Below, in pieces: positions 53,411 to 62,381 of a stretch of 64,000 nt of DNA; position 1 is the stretch's first letter, and each line of letters opens with the position of its first letter. Origin of the DNA: Acidobacteriota bacterium (lineage in GTDB: Bacteria; Acidobacteriota; Aminicenantia; Aminicenantales; Saccharicenantaceae); contig JAKQUO010000061.1 in NCBI GenBank assembly GCA_029569255.1, forward strand, positions 62,001-126,000, in the 5' to 3' direction. Both the position numbers and the translations under genes were made by a program. The notes beneath the pieces are model-generated. The model searched no databases. It saw only the letters and a list, made by a program, of their open reading frames with translations, and had not been told where the DNA came from.

Positions 53411-54625
53411 TTAGAGCGCGCCCTCGTGGGTGACCCCCGCCGCCGCGGGTTCGCCGCCGCTCGCCCCGAAGAACTCCGGGCCGCGCGGGGCGTAGAAGGC
53501 GAGGACGCCCAGCGTCAGTATGCCGGTGAAGACGAAGGGGAAGGCGATGCCGAGCAGGTCCGACAGGACGCCGGCGACGAGCGTGACGACCGCCCCGGAA
53601 ACGAGCTGGATGTTGCTGACCCAGCTGAAGGCCATGGTCTGGCCCGAGGCCGACACGGTCGAGCCGACGAAGGTGTGGAGCGAGGGGTAGGTCATGAGCA
53701 GGAAGCCGCCGAAGAGGAGCAGGCCGGCCACGGCCAGCGCCCGGGTCGGGGCGAAGCCGAGCAGGAAGAGCGCCGCGGCCGCGCCGACGAGGCTGGCCAT
53801 GAACACGGGCTTTCGGCCGAAGCGCCGGCTCAAGGCGCCGTAGCCGTATCCGGTGACGGTCCCGAGCCCGACCCAGAGGGCCAGGAACAGGCCCGTCTGG
53901 CCCATGGGGATGCCGTACTTGCGGTTGAGGAGGGAGGGGGCGTAATAGACGGCCACCGACCAGCCCGCCCCGCCGAAAAAGAAGCCGGGCGCGAAGCGGC
54001 GGATGTCCCGGAGCGACCGCCACCAGTCGGCCGGCCTGAGGGACGGTCGCTCCTCGCTCCGCGACGAGACCCCGAGCAGGGCCAGGGAGCCGAGTCCGGC
54101 CAGGACGAGGCCGAAGACCGCCCAGGCGTAGAGCGGCGTCTTCCAGCCCCAGCCCTGGGCCAGGAAGCCGACCGTCAGGTAGGCCAGGCCGACGCCGAGG
54201 TTGCCGGAGCCGCTCTGGATGCCCATGGCGTCGTCGAGCTCGCGGCCCGAGCCGGCCCGCGACTTGGAGACCCAGGCGATGACGATGGGATGGTAGAAGC
54301 TGGCGAAGACGCGCAGGACCAGGTACAGGAGGAGCAGGGCCGCGAAGGAGCGGGCGAGCGGGATGACGGCCAGGGAAGCGCAGAGGCCGAGCCCGCTCAG
54401 GATCATGAGGCTCCGGTATTCGCTGCGGAAGGAGATCCGGACGACCAGGAACTGGACGGCGAACGTGGCCAGGAGGCCGAGGTTGGAGAGGACGCCGATC
54501 TGGGAGTAGCTCGAAATGAGGAGGCCCTGGGCCAGCAGGAGCGGGAAGACCATCGGCGTGATGACCGAGACGGCGTCGGTCAGGGCGTGGAAGAGCGAGG
54601 CGGAAACGAGGATCCGGTGCTTCAA
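53411..54625 (-). CDS. MFS transporter
   Basis: LFHALTDAVSVITPMVFPLLLAQGLLISSYSQIGVLSNLGLLATFAVQFLV; 12 TM pattern. Confidence 0.85.
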   Translation of the reverse strand: MKHRILVSASLFHALTDAVSVITPMVFPLLLAQGLLISSYSQIGVLSNLGLLATFAVQFLVVRISFRSEYRSLMILSGLGLCASLAVIPLARSFAALLLLYLVLRVFASFYHPIVIAWVSKSRAGSGRELDDAMGIQSGSGNLGVGLAYLTVGFLAQGWGWKTPLYAWAVFGLVLAGLGSLALLGVSSRSEERPSLRPADWWRSLRDIRRFAPGFFFGGAGWSVAVYYAPSLLNRKYGIPMGQTGLFLALWVGLGTVTGYGYGALSRRFGRKPVFMASLVGAAAALFLLGFAPTRALAVAGLLLFGGFLLMTYPSLHTFVGSTVSASGQTMAFSWVSNIQLVSGAVVTLVAGVLSDLLGIAFPFVFTGILTLGVLAFYAPRGPEFFGASGGEPAAAGVTHEGAL

Positions 54626-54632
54626 CGCGCGG

Positions 54633-55907
54633 TCACCGGTAGGATTCGACGATTGACTGGTAGACGAGGGCCCGGAACTTGGCCTGGGCGTCGCTGCCCG
54701 CCGCCGGCAGGAGCTGGGTCATGAACACGGCCACGAGCTTTTCGACAGGATCGACCCAGTAGGTGGAGTGGTAGGCGCCTCCCCAGCCGTAGGCCCCGAC
54801 CGAACCGGGCTCGCCGTCGCGCCCCAGCTCCTTGGTCACCCAGAAGCCGAGGCCGAAGCCGTTCCCGCCGCCCTGGTAGACCGGGCCGAGGTGGTCGACG
54901 GTCATGAGCTCGACCGACTTGGGGCTGAGGATGTGGACGCCCCCCCATTCGCCGCCGCTCTGGAGCATGAGCAGGAAGCGGGCGTAGTCCTCGGCCGTCG
55001 AGAGGAGGCCGGCCCCGCCCGAGAAGCAGGCCCGCGGGCCCTCGAGGTAGGCCCGCTCTTTCGGGCCGGCGACGGGCCCGGCCTTGCCGTCCTTCCCGAT
55101 GCCGTAGACGGCGGCCAGGCGGCCGGCCTTGTCCTCGGGCAGGAAGAACGAGGTGTCGGACATCGCCAACGGCTTGGCGATCCGCCTCTCGATGAACTCG
55201 GCCAGGCTCATGCCCGAGACGGCCTCGACGAGATAGCCGAGGACGTCGGTGCTGTAGCCGTAGATGTACCTCTCGCCGGGCTGGGCGTCGAAGGGCAGGC
55301 CGGCCAGCTTCCTCATGTAGGCGCCGATGGGCTCGGGCCGGTCGGCCAGGAACCAGCCCTGCAGGCCGGCCGCCTTGTAGAGGTCCCTGGCCAGTCCGCT
55401 GCCGTAGGAGATGCCGGAGGTGTGCGTCAGCAGGTCGAGGACCGTGATCTGCCGTTTGGCCGGGACGATCTTGTAGCCCGGGCCTTTCTTCGACGCGTCG
55501 GGGACGGCCACGGTCGTCTTGGCGAACTCGGGGAGGTATTTCGCGACCGGATCGTCGAGGAGGAGCTTGCCCTCCTCGAACAGGATCATGACCGCCACGG
55601 TCGTGACGGCCTTGGTCTGCGAGGCGATGCGGAAGACGGCGTCGGTCGGCATGGCCGCGCCCGTCGCCGGATCGATCTTGCCGAAGGCCTGGAGGTGGGC
55701 GACCTTGCCCCCGCGCGCGACCAGGGTCACCGCGCCGCCGATCTTGCCCTCGTCCACGTAGCGCTGCATGACCGCGCCGAGCCGGGCCAGGCGGGCCGAG
55801 TCGAGCCCGACCATCTCCGGCCGGGCGATCGGCAGCTTGTCGGCCGCGGCGAGTGGACAGGCGACGAGGACAACGAGGATGAGGCCGCGGAAGCGGGACG
55901 CGCGCAT
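54633..55907 (-). CDS. Serine hydrolase, class C beta-lactamase-related
   Basis: FRIASQTKAVTTVAVMILFEEGKLLLDDPVAKYLPEF (SxxK); YGYSTDVLGYLVEAVSGMSLAEFIERRIAKPLAM (YxS/N). Confidence 0.92.
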   Translation of the reverse strand: MRASRFRGLILVVLVACPLAAADKLPIARPEMVGLDSARLARLGAVMQRYVDEGKIGGAVTLVARGGKVAHLQAFGKIDPATGAAMPTDAVFRIASQTKAVTTVAVMILFEEGKLLLDDPVAKYLPEFAKTTVAVPDASKKGPGYKIVPAKRQITVLDLLTHTSGISYGSGLARDLYKAAGLQGWFLADRPEPIGAYMRKLAGLPFDAQPGERYIYGYSTDVLGYLVEAVSGMSLAEFIERRIAKPLAMSDTSFFLPEDKAGRLAAVYGIGKDGKAGPVAGPKERAYLEGPRACFSGGAGLLSTAEDYARFLLMLQSGGEWGGVHILSPKSVELMTVDHLGPVYQGGGNGFGLGFWVTKELGRDGEPGSVGAYGWGGAYHSTYWVDPVEKLVAVFMTQLLPAAGSDAQAKFRALVYQSIVESYR

Positions 55908-55939
55908 GGGGACCTCCTGTGGGAAGGCTTGCGCCCTTG

Positions 55940-55969
55940 CTTATACCAGAACACCCGCCGGTCAGTCAA
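55940..55969 (-). promoter_or_regulatory. Promoter of serine hydrolase gene
   Basis: Minus strand TTGACT, 18 bp, TGgTATAAG. Confidence 0.5.
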
Positions 55970-55990
55970 AGCGCTCTGAATGCCCCTGAA

Positions 55991-56224
55991 CCATGGTGCC
56001 GGACGAAGCGGCGAGGAGGGTAGCCTGAACACGGTGTAGGGAGAGTTCAGCCGGGTCGCGTGCCGGACGAAGGACGTTTGCCTGCAAACCGGCGAAACGT
56101 GTCCGAGCGAGCCGTAGCGCACGGCGAGCGAGTTGTTTTGCCGCCGAGTCCGGCGCACGGCCCGGCGTGAAGAACTCTCCCGGCCGGGGAGGGCTATCCT
56201 CCGAGCCGCCGAGAGGCACCTTGG
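55991..56224. repeat. Long imperfect inverted repeat (~75-nt arms) in an intergenic region
   Basis: Ends CCATGGTGCC / GGCACCTTGG; internal GGGAGAGTTC (56039-56048) perfectly complementary to GAACTCTCCC (56172-56181); GCCGGGTCGCGTGCCGGAC matches reverse complement of the right arm at 16/19. Confidence 0.65.
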
Positions 56225-56241
56225 CCGCGGCGTCTGCGGCC

Positions 56242-56270
56242 TTGTTCTCGCCGGGTGTTCTCCGTATAAT
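56242..56270 (+). promoter_or_regulatory. Promoter of SSS transporter gene
   Basis: TTGTTC, 17 bp, TATAAT. Confidence 0.55.
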
Positions 56271-56318
56271 TGGCGCCGACATGCGCCGCCCGGCGTCCGC
56301 CGCGAAAGGACGATAGCC

Positions 56319-58169
56319 ATGCAGCTTCAGCTCCTCGACTGGATCATCGTCGCCGTCATCCTCTTCATCTGCTTCGCGCCGGCCCTGTTCTACCGCAAGC
56401 GGGCCGGCCAGAGCACCTCCGAGTTCTTCGCCTCGGGCCGGGCCGTGCCCTGGTGGCTGGCCGGGCTGTCCATGGTGGCCACCACCTTCTCGAGCGACAC
56501 GCCCAACCTGGTCACCGACATCGTCCGCCGCAACGGCGTGGCCGGCAACTGGGTCTGGTGGGCCTTCACCCTGACCGGCGTGGCCACGGTCTTCTTCTAC
56601 GCCCGGATGTGGCGGCGCTCCGAGGTCCTGACCGACCTCGAGTTCTACGAGCTGCGCTACTCGGGCAAGGCCGCGAGCTTCGTCCGCGGCTTCCGCTCCG
56701 TCTACCTCGGCTTCTTCTTCAACTGCATCATCATGGCCACGGTCAACCTGGCCGCCTGCAAGATCGCCGCCGTCCTCTTCGGCCTCGACCGCTGGCAGAC
56801 GCTCCTGGCCGTCGGCCTGCTCAACGTCGTCTTCGCCGCCCTGACCGGCCTCTGGGGGGTCCTGATCATCGACATGATCCAGTTCTTCGTCAAGATGACC
56901 GCCGTCATCGCCGCGGCCTACTTCGCGGTCAAGGCCGTCGGCGGCATGCCCGTCCTGATCGAGCGGCTCTCGGCCGTCCCCGGCCCCGGCGGCATCAACT
57001 TCCTCAACATGCTGCCGAACTTCAGGAGCAACTGGGACCTGGCCATCGCCATCTTCATCATGCCCCTGGCCGTCCAATGGTGGGCGGTCTGGTACCCCGG
57101 CGCCGAGCCGGGCGGCGGCAGCTACATCGCCCAGCGCATGCTGGCCTCGAAGTCGGAGAAGGACTCGCTCGCGGCGGTCCTCTTCTTCAACATCGCCCAC
57201 TACGTCCTCCGGCCCTGGCCCTGGATCCTCGTCGCCCTGGCCTCGCTCCTCGTCTTCCCCAATCTCGCCGACATCCAGAAGGCCTTCCCCCACCTCGACC
57301 CGAGCCTCATCGGCCACGACATCGCCTACCCGGCCATGCTCAGGTTCCTGCCCGTCGGCTTCATCGGGCTCATGGTCGGCGGCCTCGTCGCGGCCAACTC
57401 CTCGACCAACCTGACCCACCTCAACTGGGGCGCCTCCTACCTCGTCCACGACTTCTACCGCCGCTTCGTCAACAAGACGGCCTCCGAGAGGCACTATGTC
57501 CTCGTCGGCCGCCTGGCCACCGTCGCCCTCTTCTTCTCGGCCGGCGCGCTCGTCTTCGTCCTGGAGACGGCCAAGGACTCGTTCGACATCATCCTCCAGG
57601 TCGGCGCCGGGACGGGCCTGCTCTACCTCGTCCGCTGGTTCTGGTGGCGGGTCAACGCCTGGTGCGAGGTCAACGCCATGATCTCGTCGTTCGCCTTCTC
57701 CATCCTGCTGCTCGTCTTCCGCAAGCCCGGGGTCGTCAGCCAAGCCGGGCTCAACATCCCCACCCATTACGCCCTCATCCTGACCGTCGCCGTGACCACC
57801 GTCAGCTGGATGCTGACCGCCTTCCTCGGGCCGCAGACGGACCGCGCGCAGCTGGTCAAGTTCTATGAGAAGGTCAGGCCCATGGGCCCGGGCTGGAAGG
57901 CCATCCGGCGCGAGGCCGGCATCGCCGAGACGGAGGCCCGGGCGACCCACGAGAGCTTCCCGCTGGCCCTGGTCGGCTGGGTCTCGGGCTCGCTGACCAT
58001 CTGGTCGGCCCTGTTCACGGTCGGCAACGTCCTCTACAGCCGCTGGGTCTACGCGGGAGCGCTCTCGGCCGTGTTCGTCGTGAGCGGCTTCGTCCTGCTC
58101 AAGGTCATCAACCGGCTGTGGAGCAGGGCCCCGGGCGCGGCGGCGGACAAGACGGCCGCGGCCGGCTGA
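56319..58169 (+). CDS. Na+/solute symporter (SSS family)
   Basis: LLDWIIVAVILFICFAPALFYRKRAGQSTSEFFASGRAVPWWLAGLSMVATTFSSDTPNLVTDIV. Confidence 0.92.
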   Translation: MQLQLLDWIIVAVILFICFAPALFYRKRAGQSTSEFFASGRAVPWWLAGLSMVATTFSSDTPNLVTDIVRRNGVAGNWVWWAFTLTGVATVFFYARMWRRSEVLTDLEFYELRYSGKAASFVRGFRSVYLGFFFNCIIMATVNLAACKIAAVLFGLDRWQTLLAVGLLNVVFAALTGLWGVLIIDMIQFFVKMTAVIAAAYFAVKAVGGMPVLIERLSAVPGPGGINFLNMLPNFRSNWDLAIAIFIMPLAVQWWAVWYPGAEPGGGSYIAQRMLASKSEKDSLAAVLFFNIAHYVLRPWPWILVALASLLVFPNLADIQKAFPHLDPSLIGHDIAYPAMLRFLPVGFIGLMVGGLVAANSSTNLTHLNWGASYLVHDFYRRFVNKTASERHYVLVGRLATVALFFSAGALVFVLETAKDSFDIILQVGAGTGLLYLVRWFWWRVNAWCEVNAMISSFAFSILLLVFRKPGVVSQAGLNIPTHYALILTVAVTTVSWMLTAFLGPQTDRAQLVKFYEKVRPMGPGWKAIRREAGIAETEARATHESFPLALVGWVSGSLTIWSALFTVGNVLYSRWVYAGALSAVFVVSGFVLLKVINRLWSRAPGAAADKTAAAG

Positions 58170-58404
58170 CCCCCGGGCCGCGCTGAATCCGGGTGCGCGT
58201 CCGCGCCTCCATCGGCCTCGACTTCGGCCCGAGGGCGGCCGAGGCGGGCGGTCCCCGGAGCATCCGCGGCCTCGGCACTCCCGGGGCCAGGCCCCTCCCC
58301 GCCGCGGTCGGACGGCCCAGGGAGTCCGCATTTCAATCAGCCCCGGGGGGTAGGTTTTTCCCCCGTATTTGTGCTATAGAATCACCTTGAAAAGAGGTGC
58401 GCGC

Positions 58405-58755
58405 ATGACAAACGCCCGGTCCGCCGTCCTGGCCGTCCTGGCCGCGGGCGAGGACGCCTACGAGGCCAACTGGAAGCTCGCCCGCGTCTACCACGAGCTG
58501 CCCGGGTTCGCCGGCGGCAGCGAGAAGACGTCCCTCGAGCACCTCCTCAAGTCCGTCGAATACGGCCCGCGCGTCGGCCTCAACCTCATCTACCTCGCCG
58601 ACACCTACATCTCGCTCGGCCGCGTCGGCGACGCCCGCAGGACCCTCGAGACCATCCTGACCATGGAGCCCTATCCCGACCTCCTGCCGGAGACGGAGGA
58701 GGAGCGGGCCCAGGCCCGCGAGAGGCTCGAAAGGAAGCCGTTCAAGACGAAATGA
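58405..58755 (+). CDS. TPR-like / TRAP-transporter T-component-like small protein
   Basis: YEANWKLARVYHELPGFAGGSEKTSLEHLLKSVEYGPRVGLNLIYLADTYISLGRVGDARRTLETIL. Confidence 0.7.
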   Translation: MTNARSAVLAVLAAGEDAYEANWKLARVYHELPGFAGGSEKTSLEHLLKSVEYGPRVGLNLIYLADTYISLGRVGDARRTLETILTMEPYPDLLPETEEERAQARERLERKPFKTK

Positions 58756-59513
58756 CCCGCGCGCCCCGGGAACGGGGGGCCGCGCGAGCGCCCGTCCCCG
58801 TTCTCCCAGAACCCCTCCGCGTCCTCTACGAGTCGGACGACTACCTGGCCGTGGACAAGCCCGAGGGCGTCCTGTCGGTCTCCCAGCCGGGCGGCGAGGC
58901 GGGCCTCCCGGACCTTCTCCGGGACCGCTTCCCGCGTCGGCTCTTCTCCGTCCACCGCCTCGACCGCGGCGCCAGCGGCGTCATCGTCCTGGCCAGGACC
59001 GCCGCGGCCCACCGCCACCTCAACGGCGAGTTCGACCGCCGCGAGGTCCGCAAGACCTACCTGGCCCTCGTCGACGGCGCCCCGGCCTCGAACCGCGGCC
59101 GGATCAACGCCCCGCTCCGCGAGTTCGGCTCGGGACGGATGGGCGTCGACCCGCGGCGCGGCAAGCCCTCGACGACCGAATGGAAGGTGGCCGAGCGCTT
59201 CGACGGCGCGACCCTTCTCCGCGTCTCCCCCGAGACCGGCCGGCGCCACCAGGTCCGGGCCCACCTCTACCACCTCGGTCACCCCATCCTCGGCGACCTC
59301 GGCTACGGCGACCGGGACCGGCAGAGCCGGCATCCCCGGCTCATGCTCCACGCCCTGGCCATCGAGTTCCGCCTGCCCTCGGGCGAAACCGTCGCCGTCG
59401 AGGCCCCCCCGCCCCCCTCCTTCGAGGCGGTCCTGGCCGCTTTCAGGGCCGGGAAGAAGGGCCCGAAAGAGAAAGAGAGCGGTCAACGGTCCGCTCGCAG
59501 GGAGTCCCCATGA
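58752..59513 (+). CDS. RluA-family pseudouridine synthase
   Basis: YLAVDKPEGVLSV; FSVHRLDRGASGVIVLARTAAAHRHL; TGRRHQVRAHLYHLGHPILGDLGYG. Confidence 0.95.
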   Translation: MTRAPRERGAARAPVPVLPEPLRVLYESDDYLAVDKPEGVLSVSQPGGEAGLPDLLRDRFPRRLFSVHRLDRGASGVIVLARTAAAHRHLNGEFDRREVRKTYLALVDGAPASNRGRINAPLREFGSGRMGVDPRRGKPSTTEWKVAERFDGATLLRVSPETGRRHQVRAHLYHLGHPILGDLGYGDRDRQSRHPRLMLHALAIEFRLPSGETVAVEAPPPPSFEAVLAAFRAGKKGPKEKESGQRSARRESP

Positions 59514-62218
59514 AAAACGCCGCGCTGACCGCTCTGGCCGTCTGCCTCGTCTTCTCCCCCGCCGCGCATCCCGGCCAGGCGGCCGCGGCCAAGGCCGCGG
59601 CCGAGAAGAAGGCCGCCGCCCTCCGGCCCGTCGCCGACGGGGCCAAGGCCTTCGCCCACCTCGCCCATCTCGCCTCGAACGACTTCAAGGGCCGCAAGTC
59701 GGGCACGCCCGAGTACCGCCGGGCCGCGGAGTACGTGGCCGCCGAGATGGCCAAGCTCGGCCTCAAGCCCGGTGGCGACAACGGGACCTGGTTCCAGGAG
59801 GTCCCGTTCAAGAGCTGGACGGACTTCGGGCAGCCCCTCCGCCTCGAGATCGTCGCGCCGCAGCGCCGGGCCTATTTCGCCGGCCGCGACCGCGACTTCA
59901 CGCCCGTCGGCGGCACCGGCTCCGGCACCGCCCGCGGCGGGCTCGTCTTCGCCGGCTACGCCGTCGAGGCCGCGAAGGACGGCTGGGACGACTACGCCGG
60001 GCTCGACGTCAAGGGAAAGGTCGTCCTGGCCCTGGCCGACCTCCCGGCCGCGCTCCCGAACGAGGCCAAGGCCGCCTGGACGTTCGAGGCCAAGATCAAG
60101 ACGGCCGCGGCCAAGGGCGCCGTCGGCTATATCGAGATGGACCTTTCGACGCCCGGCGCCCCGCCCCGGCCCGGCGCCCCGCGCCAGCGCCCCGGGATGC
60201 TCCGCGCCGGCCAGGCCCCGAAGGGCTTCGTCGTCCTGCGGGCCGGCCGCGATTTCCTGAGCGACGCCTTCTACATGGCCGGCCGCAGCTGGCGCGACCT
60301 GGTCAGCAAGACGCTCCGGCTCGGGAAGCCGTTCACGGCCGACCTCGGGGTCGAGGTCGAGATGGAGGCCCGCTTCGTCTCCGGCGAGCGGACGGCCCCG
60401 AACGTCATCGGCGTCTGGCCCGGCGCCGACCCCAAGCTCAAGGACCAGGTCCTCATCATGGGCGGCCACCTCGACCACCTCGGCGTCGGCATCGACGGCT
60501 GGATCTACCCCGGCGCCGACGACAACGCCTCCTCGGCCGCGACCGTCCTCGAGACGGTCCGGGCCCTGGCCGCGGCCGGGTTCAAGCCGGCCCGGACGGT
60601 CGTCTTCTGTTCCTGGGCGGGCGAGGAGCTCGGCCTCGTCGGCTCGCGCTGGTACACGGACCACCCGGCCTTCCCGCTCGAGAAGACGGCGCTTTACATG
60701 AACATCGACATGGTCGGGACGGGCGACGCGGACCTTCTCGTCGGCGGCATGACCGAGTTCGCCGAGCTCTTCGAGGTCGCCAAGCGCGGCCTCGACGCGG
60801 CGACGGTCGCCCGGCTCAAGCCCCGGCCGAACTACCGCGGCTCGGACCACACCTCGTTCTGGGCGAAGAGCGTCCCGGCCATCAGCCTGCGCAGCGGCGA
60901 GGCCCTGACCGGCGAGCTCGACGACGAGCACCCCGAATACCACATGCCCGGCGACGGTCCGGGCATCGTCGACCCGGAGCGCCTGCGCGAGGCCGCCCAG
61001 TATCATTGCGACATCCTCTGGGGCCTGGCCTCGAGCCGGGAGGACCTCCTCGACCCCGTCCACCGGACGCTCTACCTCCACCGCGACGCCGCGGTCGTGG
61101 ACATGCACTGCGACACGGTCGCGCGGGCCCTGGCCGGCGAGGACCTGGCCAAGGACCTGCCGACGGGCCACATCGACATCCCCAAGCTCGGGCGCGGCGG
61201 CGTCGACCTCCAGGTCTTCGCCTGCTTCGCCCCGCCGCCGGCGACCGAGGCCGACAAGGGCCGGGCCGGGAACGGCGTCTTCGCCCAGATCCAGGCCGCC
61301 CGCGAGCTGGCGGCCAAGAACCCGGACAAGCTGGTCCTGGTGACGACCGCCTCGGAGTCCACGGCGGCCCGCAACTCGAGCAAGACCGGCGTCCTCCTCG
61401 CCATCGAGGGCGGATACGCCATCGAGAACGACCTCGTCCTGCTGCGCGAGTTCTACCGGGCCGGGGTGCGGCTCATGACCCTGACCCACTGGACGGCGAC
61501 GGACTGGGCCGACGCCTCGGGCGATCCCGGGCCCGTCCACGGCGGGCTGACGGAGTTCGGCCGGGAGGTCGTGGCCGAGATGAACAAGCTGGGCATGATC
61601 GTCGACGTGTCCCACGCCTCCGACGCCACGTTCTGGGACGTCCTGCGCGTATCGAAGGCCCCGGTCGTGGCCTCGCACTCGTGCTGCCGGGCCCTGGCGC
61701 CCCATCACCGCAACCTCAGCGACGAGATGCTCAAGGCCCTGGCCGAGAAGGACGGCGTCGTCGGCGTCAACTTCTCGCCGGGCTTCCTCCAGGACGGCTA
61801 CGACGCGAAACGGACGGAGGTCTTCGCAAAGACGGCCGCCGACCACGGCCTGCCCGCCGACCGGGCGGCCATCTCCGCGGCCGATCCCGCCGTCCGGGAC
61901 AAGTTCAACGCCGATTTCCGGGAGCGCTGGGCCGCGGTGAAGAAGACGCTGCCGCCGGTCGACGTCAAGACGGTCGTCGACCACATCGACCACGTCGTCA
62001 AGATCACCGGAGACTGCGACCACGTCGGCCTGGGCTCGGACTTCGACGGCCTGAGCGAAACGGCCGCGGGCCTGGAGAACGCCGGGCTGCTGCCCGAGAT
62101 CACCAAGGAGCTCGTCCGCCGCGGCTACAAGCCCGAGGACATCCGCAAGGTCCTGGGCGGGAACTTCCTGCGCGTCTTCGGCGCCGTCGAGCGGGCCCGG
62201 GAGGCCGCGGCGCCGTGA
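59510..62218 (+). CDS. Secreted bifunctional peptidase: M28 aminopeptidase fused to M19 dipeptidase
   Basis: M28: GGHLDHLG, GADDNASSAA, SWAGEELGLVGS, GSDHTSFWAKSVPAI; M19: VVDMHCDTVARA, AIEGGYAIENDLVLL, VDVSHASDATFWDVL, ASHSCCRAL, VGLGSDFDG; one uninterrupted ORF. Confidence 0.93.
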   Translation: MKNAALTALAVCLVFSPAAHPGQAAAAKAAAEKKAAALRPVADGAKAFAHLAHLASNDFKGRKSGTPEYRRAAEYVAAEMAKLGLKPGGDNGTWFQEVPFKSWTDFGQPLRLEIVAPQRRAYFAGRDRDFTPVGGTGSGTARGGLVFAGYAVEAAKDGWDDYAGLDVKGKVVLALADLPAALPNEAKAAWTFEAKIKTAAAKGAVGYIEMDLSTPGAPPRPGAPRQRPGMLRAGQAPKGFVVLRAGRDFLSDAFYMAGRSWRDLVSKTLRLGKPFTADLGVEVEMEARFVSGERTAPNVIGVWPGADPKLKDQVLIMGGHLDHLGVGIDGWIYPGADDNASSAATVLETVRALAAAGFKPARTVVFCSWAGEELGLVGSRWYTDHPAFPLEKTALYMNIDMVGTGDADLLVGGMTEFAELFEVAKRGLDAATVARLKPRPNYRGSDHTSFWAKSVPAISLRSGEALTGELDDEHPEYHMPGDGPGIVDPERLREAAQYHCDILWGLASSREDLLDPVHRTLYLHRDAAVVDMHCDTVARALAGEDLAKDLPTGHIDIPKLGRGGVDLQVFACFAPPPATEADKGRAGNGVFAQIQAARELAAKNPDKLVLVTTASESTAARNSSKTGVLLAIEGGYAIENDLVLLREFYRAGVRLMTLTHWTATDWADASGDPGPVHGGLTEFGREVVAEMNKLGMIVDVSHASDATFWDVLRVSKAPVVASHSCCRALAPHHRNLSDEMLKALAEKDGVVGVNFSPGFLQDGYDAKRTEVFAKTAADHGLPADRAAISAADPAVRDKFNADFRERWAAVKKTLPPVDVKTVVDHIDHVVKITGDCDHVGLGSDFDGLSETAAGLENAGLLPEITKELVRRGYKPEDIRKVLGGNFLRVFGAVERAREAAAP

Positions 62219-62381
62219 CGAGGGGGGGCGGATGAGGAGACGCGTCCCCGGCCCGCGTCCCCATCCTTCGCTCTTCCTCGGCCGGGGCCGCCCGCTTTCG
62301 TCGCGGGAATTGAGATGAGGGCGGTTTTTTGATAATTTGTATGTCTTGCATGTCCGTGACAACGACGACGCCGCAGAGCTG

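Noticed and set aside
55727-56320. 197-aa minus-strand ORF over the intergenic palindrome
   Set aside because: Arg/Ser/Pro-rich, spans the inverted repeat and another gene's 5' end; better explained as noncoding repeat DNA.
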